Source: Desulfopila_A sp964446655 | GTDB taxonomy: Bacteria; Desulfobacterota; Desulfobulbia; Desulfobulbales; Desulfocapsaceae | Direction: 5' to 3' | Assembly (NCBI GenBank): GCA_964446655.1 | Contig: CAYUPL010000008.1 | Coordinates: forward strand, 24,941-88,940 | DNA: 64,000 nucleotides | Part shown: one piece after another, positions 54,199 to 61,408 of the stretch | How positions within the stretch are numbered: position 1 is the first letter of the stretch | Layout: each line of letters begins with the position of its first letter | The notes under the pieces: generated by a model | Database searches by the model: none | The model's input: the letters and a program-made list of their open reading frames with translations, nothing else | What the model was told of the DNA's origin: nothing | Translations under genes and position numbers: made by a program

Positions 54199-55137
54199 AT
54201 GAAACAATTAGCACAATTCTTACTCGTCGGCCTGGTTCTGGCGGCCATCGTGATCGTCTATGATGGTTTTTTTATACTTCAAGAAGGCAAGCAGGCCGTT
54301 ATCACTCAGTTCGGTGCTCCGGTTGGCTCTAAAGTTGATGCCGGTCTTCATTTCAAAAAACCTTTCCTGCACCAGGTGGAACTTTTTGAAAAGAAGGTCC
54401 AGATATGGGATGGCGAACCTAATCAGATTCCCACCAACGATAAAACCTATGTCTTTCTCGACCTTACCGCCCGCTGGAAGATCAGCGATCCGTTGCAGTT
54501 CCTTCAGGCAGTACAGACAGAGGCTCGGGCTCAGTCTCTGCTCAGTGATATCCTCGACGGTACACTTAGAGATATGGTCAATAAAAATGATTTGATAGAA
54601 ATCATTCGAAGCTCGGACTGGTCTGAGGACACTATGTCTCCTACCACTCAGGAAATTGGGGTAAAACCTACCATGGGACGAGATCAGATCTCCCGACAAA
54701 TCCGTGAAATCACCTCAAAAGTTACGCCGCAGTATGGTATTGAGTTAACCGCGGTTCTTATAAAAAGGGTCAACTACATTGACTCGGTTCGTCTGCGCGT
54801 CTACGATAGAATGATATCGGAAAGAAAGCGGATCGCCGCGGAAAAACGCTCCTTTGGTGAAGGCAAGAAGGCTGAAATCCTCGGTCAGCTTGACCGAGAG
54901 CTGAAAGAGGTCATCTCGGAGGCTAACCGTGAAGCCTTGGGGATAAAGGGTAAGGCCGACGCTGAGGCAACCAAAATTTATGGTCTTGCCTATACGGAAG
55001 ATCCGGAATTCTACGCCTTCCAGCAAACTCTGGAAGGATATAAAAAGATTATCGGAAGCAACACCTCCCTTATTCTCTCAGCCGACTCGGAACTTTACCA
55101 GTATCTCAAAAAGGTCTCTTTGGGTACTACCCCCTGA
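54199..55137 (+). CDS. hflC: FtsH protease modulator HflC
   Basis: Partner of HflK. The 312 residues have an N-terminal membrane anchor at about residues 6-22, the SPFH domain starting ILQEGKQAVITQFG, and a helical C-terminal part with ERKRIAAEKRSFGEGKKAEI. It lies 22 bases after hflK, so the two are co-transcribed. ftsH is not in the window. A hairpin follows the stop. Confidence 0.95.
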   Translation: MKQLAQFLLVGLVLAAIVIVYDGFFILQEGKQAVITQFGAPVGSKVDAGLHFKKPFLHQVELFEKKVQIWDGEPNQIPTNDKTYVFLDLTARWKISDPLQFLQAVQTEARAQSLLSDILDGTLRDMVNKNDLIEIIRSSDWSEDTMSPTTQEIGVKPTMGRDQISRQIREITSKVTPQYGIELTAVLIKRVNYIDSVRLRVYDRMISERKRIAAEKRSFGEGKKAEILGQLDRELKEVISEANREALGIKGKADAEATKIYGLAYTEDPEFYAFQQTLEGYKKIIGSNTSLILSADSELYQYLKKVSLGTTP

Positions 55138-55147
55138 ACAACTGAAA

Positions 55148-55182
55148 AAAATAGAGCGATGGATTCATCCATCGCTCTATTT
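55148..55182. terminator. Bidirectional terminator between hflC and the convergent gene
   Basis: A 15-bp perfect stem (about 55149-55163 and 55168-55182) with a 4-base loop. On the minus strand a long T run follows, ending the gene at 55207. On the plus strand only TTT follows, so its effect on hflC is weaker. Confidence 0.85.
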
Positions 55183-55206
55183 CCACCACCTTTTCAGCTG
55201 TAGAAC

Positions 55207-55890
55207 CTACTCTTCCTCCTCCCCTCCGACAGGGTAAGATGGCGCATGATCGGCTGAAAATGGTATTCGGCCAACTTCGTTGAGTAATATTTCCAGACGA
55301 TCAAGTTGACGCTCAGTATCGATCTCCTCGACACCCAACTTTTCAAAGCGGCAGTTACAATAGGTTATCTGACCATCACACCAGGGGCATATCTCCACGG
55401 AGCATCCTAAGAGATGAAATGCACCCTCAGCCACACCACAGGAAGGGCAAAAGAATTTTTCGTCCATTTCTTGCTGATCATAGCCGGATACACCATTCTC
55501 TGCATCAGTATCTGTTCCGGCAAAAAATTCGTTGTCAGCAGTCTGGCCGAAAAAACGCAACACCTCACGATCGCTTATACCGTCTTTTTTTTCACCTAAA
55601 TATATCAGTTCCGTGGCCGTGCAAAAATAGAGATAGGCAAAGTTTTCAGTATCCACTTCCACAAGACAGGCATCTCGTCGCACAACAATATTGCTTACCT
55701 TTCTTACAGCCTCCTGGCGTAACTCCGGCAACCTGGCGTAGAAATCCTTCATCACGCGCAGGGCCCCTCCATTCTGTCTGTAGCTTGCCAGGGCAGCCTC
55801 CGCTAGCCGTTGTTCATTCTCCGCCACAGAATACCTGATAAATATTTGTATTTCCTCAGCTAATTTCTTGTTCGTTTGTTTCATCACCAT
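55207..55890 (-). CDS. Cys-rich protein of unknown function
   Basis: 227 residues from the ATG at 55888-55890 (a TTG three codons earlier and an ATG two codons later are alternatives). No signal peptide or span. The first 110 residues are helical and mixed, with no known motif. Residues 148-180 hold seven Cys in the pattern CPSCG, a GC step, CPWC and CNC (Cys148, 151, 163, 168, 171, 178, 180) that probably binds zinc. The C-terminus is acidic and ends in a Glu tail. It converges with hflC across a shared terminator. Function unknown. Confidence 0.75.
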   Translation of the reverse strand: MVMKQTNKKLAEEIQIFIRYSVAENEQRLAEAALASYRQNGGALRVMKDFYARLPELRQEAVRKVSNIVVRRDACLVEVDTENFAYLYFCTATELIYLGEKKDGISDREVLRFFGQTADNEFFAGTDTDAENGVSGYDQQEMDEKFFCPSCGVAEGAFHLLGCSVEICPWCDGQITYCNCRFEKLGVEEIDTERQLDRLEILLNEVGRIPFSADHAPSYPVGGEEEE

Positions 55891-56166
55891 ACCACTCAAT
55901 TCTTAACAACACCCTCATTTTTATCAATTTTTTTCCATTGCAGAGTCAGATTAGAACCACGCCACCGCCACCAGCACACTCTTTTTTTACCAGTCTGTGG
56001 CAAGGACCTGCTCAGGCCTCGCAGGAGATATCTGTCTACACCACACCTTACCCTATTCCGAAACAAGTAAACAGCCAACCCTTTTTTGGCAAAGACCTTT
56101 TCTTGATCTCAAACGCAGCGCCAACATCTCTTGACGTTGGGCAGAGTAACAATTGTCAAAACTTCA

Positions 56167-56199
56167 TATTTGCCATTAAACTTCTGTTAACGGCAAATA
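56167..56199. promoter_or_regulatory. 33-bp dyad upstream of gltA promoter (operator candidate)
   Basis: Two 13-base arms (tatttgccattaa and ttaacggcaaata) match as an inverted repeat at 12 of 13 positions, with a 7-base centre. The dyad ends 15 bases before the candidate -35 box of the gltA promoter. This is a typical place for an activator of the dimeric kind. The protein is unknown. Confidence 0.55.
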
Positions 56200-56214
56200 C
56201 ATTCAAACAATTGA

Positions 56215-56243
56215 TTGAAACAGTTTCCATTTTACGGTAGTAT
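56215..56243 (+). promoter_or_regulatory. Candidate promoter of gltA
   Basis: TTGAAA (56215-56220) and TAGTAT (56238-56243) with a 17-base spacer. The -35 matches at five and the -10 at four of six positions. The long leader that would follow is unusual, so other start points closer to gltA are possible. Confidence 0.4.
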
Positions 56244-56665
56244 TTATGCGAATATGTTGGAAACAGGAGATAATCGTCTCCTTTCGATGTTGTTCGACAC
56301 TGTGTTTGCGCCCCCTCACCAGGCATATATTCCCTCCGGAACGAACCGACTTCCTTCCGTGCAATTCAGCAGTGTCTCTTTGGAATTTTTTTTGCGTCCC
56401 GGTGGTTATTGTCCTCTCCTGACCATCAAACATAAATGCAGACACCTCTCAGACGTCGCAGGGAGCAGTGCATGCAAAACAGGTCAACAGACCTCAACGC
56501 TTCTCTGCAGGAGAACCTTCATCATGAAGTTACCGGGTGACGGTACATACTGCAGTACTCCACAACAAACGTGGTGCACATCTTTGCGCCGCATCACTGA
56601 GCACAGCACAAGTCAGTATTCCGCCAAACAAATGAAACAGGTTTTGCCAATAACGAGGTATAACA

Positions 56666-57961
56666 ATGACAAAAAAATTTGCCAGACTGACAATCGACAA
56701 TACAACCTACGAGTATCCTATACTTGAAAGCACATGCGGCGAAAACGCCATAGACATCAGCACCCTTCTGCGTGACACCGGTCTGATAACCCTTGATCAG
56801 GGCTTTGTCAACACCGGCTCCTGCACAAGCGAGATAACCTATCTCGACGGCAAAGAAGGCATACTGAATTATCGCGGCTATGCCATAGAAGATCTGGCCC
56901 AGAACTGCTCCTTTGTCGAGGTGGCATACCTGCTCCTCCACGATGATCTGCCAAACCTCGAAGAACTGAACGGATTCAGAGAGCTTATGTCGAGATATGC
57001 CCTGATCCATGAGGACATGATTCACTTCTTTGACCATTTCCCTCCCAATGCCTCACCCATGTCCATCCTTTCGACCATGGTGAATTCGCTGCACAATTTC
57101 TACCCGGAAATGAGCACTCACCCGGATCCTTCAGAGACCTTCGACAATGTCACAACCAGGCTTCTGGCAAAGGTGCGTACTATTGCGGCCTTTTCCTATA
57201 AGAAATCATTGGGTCACCCTCTTATCTACCCGAGATATGATCTCAATTATTGCGAGAATTTTCTCAACATGATGTTCGATAAGCCGACAAAACCCTATAC
57301 CATCCTGCCGGAAGTTGTCGCTTCACTCAACAAACTGCTGATCCTCCATGCCGATCATGAGCAAAACTGTTCCACTTCCACCGTTCGACTGGTCGGCAGT
57401 GCCGGTGTCAACCTCTACGCCTCTATCGCTGCGGGTATCAATGCCTTATGGGGCCCTCTTCATGGTGGCGCCGCTCAGGCAGTAGTGGAAATGCTGGAAG
57501 ACATCTACGCCGACGACATGGATTTCGTTAAATATATCGAAAAAGCCAAAGATCCTCGAGATTATTTCCGCTTGACCGGCTTCGGCCATAGAGTATACAA
57601 AACCTTCGACCCTCGCGCCAAAATCATCAAAGAGGCCTGTGACCAGACCCTGGCTGCCCTTAACGTGGACGATCCGCTCCTTTATATCGCCAGGGAGCTG
57701 GAAGAACGAGTCGGAAAAGACGACTATTTTCTCAGTCGTAACCTCTATCCCAATGTCGATTTTTACAGCGGTATCATCTATCGGGCCATGGGAATTCCAA
57801 CCGATATGTTCACAGTAATGTTTGCCCTGGGCAGATTACCCGGCTGGATAGCCCACTGGCGGGAGATGATGGGTGATGCCAAAAACAGAAGAATAGGCAG
57901 GCCCCGGCAGCTCTATACCGGCTACCCGGCCAAAGAATTTGTTCCCATTGAAGAGCGATAA
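56666..57961 (+). CDS. gltA: Citrate synthase (type II, E. coli-like)
   Basis: Joins oxaloacetate and acetyl-CoA to citrate. The 431 residues have the length and N-terminal domain (starting TKKFARLTI, with LDQGFVNTGSC) of type II enzymes, which are often hexameric and NADH-sensitive. The catalytic residues are present: His266 in GPLHGGA, His308 in GFGHRVY and Asp365 in NVDFYSG. ATG has GAGGT upstream. It converges with polA. The sequence is of the Si type, not the Re type found in some sulfate reducers. Confidence 0.95.
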   Translation: MTKKFARLTIDNTTYEYPILESTCGENAIDISTLLRDTGLITLDQGFVNTGSCTSEITYLDGKEGILNYRGYAIEDLAQNCSFVEVAYLLLHDDLPNLEELNGFRELMSRYALIHEDMIHFFDHFPPNASPMSILSTMVNSLHNFYPEMSTHPDPSETFDNVTTRLLAKVRTIAAFSYKKSLGHPLIYPRYDLNYCENFLNMMFDKPTKPYTILPEVVASLNKLLILHADHEQNCSTSTVRLVGSAGVNLYASIAAGINALWGPLHGGAAQAVVEMLEDIYADDMDFVKYIEKAKDPRDYFRLTGFGHRVYKTFDPRAKIIKEACDQTLAALNVDDPLLYIARELEERVGKDDYFLSRNLYPNVDFYSGIIYRAMGIPTDMFTVMFALGRLPGWIAHWREMMGDAKNRRIGRPRQLYTGYPAKEFVPIEER

Positions 57962-57965
57962 CAAG

Positions 57966-58006
57966 AGAGCCGGTCGTCATACCACATCATCCTGCCGACC
58001 GGCTCT
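57966..58006. terminator. Hairpin between convergent gltA and polA
   Basis: Perfect 11-bp arms (agagccggtcg / cgaccggctct) with a 19-base loop, starting five bases after the gltA stop and ending seven bases before the polA stop. No real T run follows on either strand, so it may rely on Rho or serve as an RNA end stabiliser. Confidence 0.5.
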
Positions 58007-58012
58007 GTTGTG

Positions 58013-60685
58013 TTACGATTTCGCCAGATCCTTACCCGTTTGAAAATTTACCACAAGCGGCACGTCCAGCGGCAGAGCTGTCTCCATAGCCTTACCGACA
58101 AGCTGTGTGGTCAACTCCACTTCCTCGGGTGGCAGCTCAAAAACCAGTTCATCGTGAATCTGCAGCAGCAATTTTGCTTTCAGATTACGCTCTGCAATCA
58201 CCTGCTCGACTTCGATCATGGCAAGTTTAATAATATCGGCGGCCGTTCCCTGGATAGGCGTGTTGAGGGCTATCCGTTCGGCAAATTCGCGCAGATTCTT
58301 ATTTTTTGAATGAATTTCAGGCAGCGGCCGGCGCCGTTTGCACAGAGTTGTAACAAAACCATCACGGCGAGCCCGTTCCTTAATTTCCTCCATAAATCTT
58401 TTCACGCCGCTATAGTGGGCAAAATAGCGGTCAATAAAGGTTTGTGCTTCTTTTCGCCCAAGTCCCAGCTGGTTGGCAAGCCCGAAACTGCTCATACCGT
58501 AGACAATACCAAAATTAATGCTCTTTGCTACTCGGCGCATCTCAGGGGCGATGAACAGCGGATTGGAAAAAATCTCTCTGGCGGTACTTTCATGAATATC
58601 ATGCCCGTTTCTAAAAGCAGTCAGCAGGGCCTCGTCCTGAGAATAGTGCGCCAGAACTCGAAGGTCGATCTGAGAATAGTCAGCTGACAGAAATACCTGC
58701 CCCTGCTCAGGAACAAACGCCTGCCGGATGCGGTTGCCGTCTTCCGACCGGATAGGGATATTCTGCAGATTGGGGTTACTGCTCGACAGCCTCCCTGTCG
58801 CCGTAATGGTTTGATTAAAGGAGGTATAAATTCTGCCGGTCCGGGGATCAACCATTGTTCCCAGCTTCTCAACATAGGTGGAGAGCAACTTCGCCACAGT
58901 GCGATACTCCAGTATCTTGGCGGGCAACTCATGTTTTGGAGCCAGCTTCTCCAAGACTTTGACATCTGTGGAATAACCCGTTTTGGTTTTGCGGCCATAG
59001 GGCAGATCCAGTTTTTCAAAAAGAATGGCGCCGAGCTGCTTGGGTGAATTCACGTTGAACTTCTCGCCGGCAAGCTGAAAAATTTCGTTCTCCAATACTC
59101 CGATTTTTTCCTGAAATTCTTCCGCTAACCCCTGCAGAACACCACGGTTGAGACATATTCCTCTGCTTTCCATCTCGGCAAGTATTGGAACAATTTTCAT
59201 CTCCATCCCGGTAAACAGATCCATCAAATCATTCTGTTGTAATTCTTTTTCAAACCGCTTCCACAGCATCAGGGAGCCATAAACATCTTCACAGCTATAA
59301 TTGCAGGCCTGCTCTGGCGACACATAGGCAAAACAGTCCTCCCGGCTGTCATCTCCAACCACTTCAGAAAAAGATGTAAGCTGGAGATCTATGTCACGGC
59401 ACAGGTCATCCAGTTTATAGCTCCGCCTGCCGGGGTCGAGAAGATACGCCGCAATCAGGGTATCAAATAAAGGGCCTTGACACCTCTCTCCAAAAATATG
59501 GAGAATGACGCTGTAATCATATTTAAGATTATGACCGAGCTTGGTGATCCTGTTGGAAAGAAGACATGGCAGAATAACATCTCTGATGCTCTGTAACGGG
59601 AACTGGCCTTCCACCAGCGCACCATCACTCTTTTTATGCGCCACAGGCACATACCAGGCCTCGTTCTGCTCGACACAACAGGATATACCCACCAGTTCCG
59701 CTTTTCTCGGATCCAGCGAAGTCGTCTCCGTATCAAAAACAAGAAAAGCAGCCTCTTCAATTTTTTTCTGTAGAGAGACAAGCTGTTCCATGCTGCTTAC
59801 CACTTTAAAATTCTCGTACCCAACCTTTGCCGCCCTGTTCGTCTCTTTAAGAAAGGAGTTAAACTCAAGTTCTCTGAATATCTCGGCAAGCTCCGCATCG
59901 TTACCAGGTTGAACCGCCAAATCCTCAAAAGAATGGATAACTTCGACATCCTCCTTTAAACGAATAAGGTCGCGGGAAAGGTAGGCAGATTCTTTATTTT
60001 CAGACAGCCTCTCTTTCATTTTAGACGGTTTCATGGAATCTAGATTCTGATAGATGCCGGCAAGTGAGTCATACTCCTGCAGAAGCTTTACGGCTGTTTT
60101 GGGACCAATCCCCGGTACACCCGGCACATTGTCGGAACTGTCCCCGATCAGAGCGAAATAATCGAGCAACTGAGACATCTTTATCTGATATTTCTCTTCA
60201 ACTGCTGAGGGGTTCATGACTACATCCTTCATGGGATCCCACATCACAACCTGCTCATTGACCAGCTGAAGAAGATCCTTATCACCGGAAATAATTATAA
60301 CATCATGTCCCTTACGACTCATCTGTACGGCCAGAGAAGCAATAATATCGTCGGCTTCAAACCTTTCTTCCTCCAGTGAAATAATGTTATATCCCTTCAC
60401 TAACGATTTAATATAAGGAATTTGCACAGCAAGGTCCTGCGGCATAGGCGGCCTGGTTGCTTTATAGGCAGAGTACATCTCATGTCGGAAGACCGGGCCC
60501 CTGCTGTCAAAGGCAACACAGAGGTATCTCGGGTTTTTTTCTTTTAAAAGGCGCCGCAGCATATTAACAAAGCCGAAGACGGCATTGGTGGGGATTCCCT
60601 TACTGTTGTTCAAAGGAGCAACGGCATGATACGCCCTGTATATATAGGCACTGCCGTCAATCAGGTATATGGGGTCTTTTTTCAC
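58013..60685 (-). CDS. polA: DNA polymerase I
   Basis: Repair and lagging-strand polymerase. The 890 residues contain all three domains: the 5'-3' nuclease (residues 1 to about 290, with GSAYIYRAYHA and FEADDIIASLA), a 3'-5' exonuclease with the acidic residues of FDTETTSLD, GHNLKYD and YSCEDVYG intact, and the polymerase with motif A DYSQIDLRVLAHYS, motif B RRVAKSINFGIVYG and motif C IHDELVFE. Thus proofreading is probably active, unlike in many bacterial PolA proteins. No terminator with a T run is seen. Confidence 0.97.
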   Translation of the reverse strand: MKKDPIYLIDGSAYIYRAYHAVAPLNNSKGIPTNAVFGFVNMLRRLLKEKNPRYLCVAFDSRGPVFRHEMYSAYKATRPPMPQDLAVQIPYIKSLVKGYNIISLEEERFEADDIIASLAVQMSRKGHDVIIISGDKDLLQLVNEQVVMWDPMKDVVMNPSAVEEKYQIKMSQLLDYFALIGDSSDNVPGVPGIGPKTAVKLLQEYDSLAGIYQNLDSMKPSKMKERLSENKESAYLSRDLIRLKEDVEVIHSFEDLAVQPGNDAELAEIFRELEFNSFLKETNRAAKVGYENFKVVSSMEQLVSLQKKIEEAAFLVFDTETTSLDPRKAELVGISCCVEQNEAWYVPVAHKKSDGALVEGQFPLQSIRDVILPCLLSNRITKLGHNLKYDYSVILHIFGERCQGPLFDTLIAAYLLDPGRRSYKLDDLCRDIDLQLTSFSEVVGDDSREDCFAYVSPEQACNYSCEDVYGSLMLWKRFEKELQQNDLMDLFTGMEMKIVPILAEMESRGICLNRGVLQGLAEEFQEKIGVLENEIFQLAGEKFNVNSPKQLGAILFEKLDLPYGRKTKTGYSTDVKVLEKLAPKHELPAKILEYRTVAKLLSTYVEKLGTMVDPRTGRIYTSFNQTITATGRLSSSNPNLQNIPIRSEDGNRIRQAFVPEQGQVFLSADYSQIDLRVLAHYSQDEALLTAFRNGHDIHESTAREIFSNPLFIAPEMRRVAKSINFGIVYGMSSFGLANQLGLGRKEAQTFIDRYFAHYSGVKRFMEEIKERARRDGFVTTLCKRRRPLPEIHSKNKNLREFAERIALNTPIQGTAADIIKLAMIEVEQVIAERNLKAKLLLQIHDELVFELPPEEVELTTQLVGKAMETALPLDVPLVVNFQTGKDLAKS

Positions 60686-60777
60686 GTTACTTTGCTCCTT
60701 GAGGTATGGTTCTCAAAATCCAGATACATTTTCAGTGGCATAGCATACTGCTTTGCCACCGAAAGAGCACTGTGAAT

Positions 60778-60807
60778 AAAAAAAGGAAGAAGCGCAAGGC
60801 TCCTTCC
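60778..60807 (-). terminator. Intrinsic terminator downstream of the universal stress protein gene
   Basis: On the minus strand a 9-bp stem with one G-U pair (60785-60807) is followed by seven T residues (60778-60784). It lies about 75 bases after the usp stop and before polA. Confidence 0.8.
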
Positions 60808-60846
60808 TCGGAATAGGATAAAAAAATCTAATGGCAGCGTTCTGGG

Positions 60847-60879
60847 AGGCTGTCCGAGCATGCCTTTCTCGGACAGCCT
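60847..60879 (-). other. Hairpin right after the usp stop
   Basis: A 12-bp perfect stem (aggctgtccgag / ctcggacagcct) with a 9-base loop begins one base after the usp stop codon. No T run follows. It probably protects the 3' end of the message or acts with the terminator at 60778. Confidence 0.55.
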
Positions 60880-60880
60880 T

Positions 60881-61381
60881 CTAGTGTTTTCTCTCCAGCT
60901 CTTTACGCACTCGTTTCTGCAATGCCTCGGTCACGTCGCCTTCACGGTAGAACAGGATGGAGATGGGACAGCGGCGAAACATTCTCTCCGCCACCGAACC
61001 GGTAAAGATATCGCGCAGACTTTTAGCTTTGGTACCCATAACAACCAGATCGATCTGCTCCTTCAGGACCAGTCGGAGCAGCTCCGAGGATGGATCACCG
61101 GCAAGAAAAGTGAAATCGTAGTCATCGTCATTTATCTTCAGTTCACCCAGGATCTCTTCCAATACGGCGATCCGTTCTTTCTGGACGGTGGCGATATAAT
61201 GATCCCCATCGACCTTATAGCCGTAGCTGGAGATGCGCTCCACCGCCTCGATATCACGTTCGTTTACAACATTGGCGATAAGGAGTTTGGCACCCAAAGG
61301 AGCGGCCAGTTCGGCGGCAAAACGCAAAATACCTTTGGAATAGCGGGAAAAGGCAATGGGGACAAGGATTTTCTGTATCAT
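60881..61381 (-). CDS. Universal stress protein (UspA family)
   Basis: 166 residues with the Usp alpha/beta fold: start MIQKILVPIAFSRYSKGILR, the second strand LLIANVV, and a C-terminal nucleotide-loop region VVMGTKAKSLRDIFTGSVAERMF. The ATP motif GxxGx9GS is imperfect: the second Gly is Ala. A basic tail follows. It lies 27 bases after the fused TRAP permease, a common pairing in which the Usp protein is thought to sense or tune transport. Probably co-transcribed with it. Confidence 0.9.
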   Translation of the reverse strand: MIQKILVPIAFSRYSKGILRFAAELAAPLGAKLLIANVVNERDIEAVERISSYGYKVDGDHYIATVQKERIAVLEEILGELKINDDDYDFTFLAGDPSSELLRLVLKEQIDLVVMGTKAKSLRDIFTGSVAERMFRRCPISILFYREGDVTEALQKRVRKELERKH

Positions 61382-61408
61382 GATATTCTCTCCGGGACAC
61401 TCAGCCGG

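Larger units (their letters stand above)
55891..56665. other. Intergenic region upstream of citrate synthase
   Basis: 775 bases without a supported gene between the divergent Cys-rich gene and gltA. It contains the dyad at 56167-56199 and a candidate promoter at 56215-56243; from there a leader of about 415 bases precedes gltA. A 170-codon open frame at 56215-56727 overlaps the gltA start and looks non-coding. Confidence 0.5.

Noticed and set aside
56215..56727. 170-codon open frame on the plus strand before and into gltA
   Set aside because: It overlaps the gltA start by about 60 bases, has no good ribosome-binding site and an irregular, Cys/Ser/Thr-rich composition with no domain pattern; it is more likely leader sequence.
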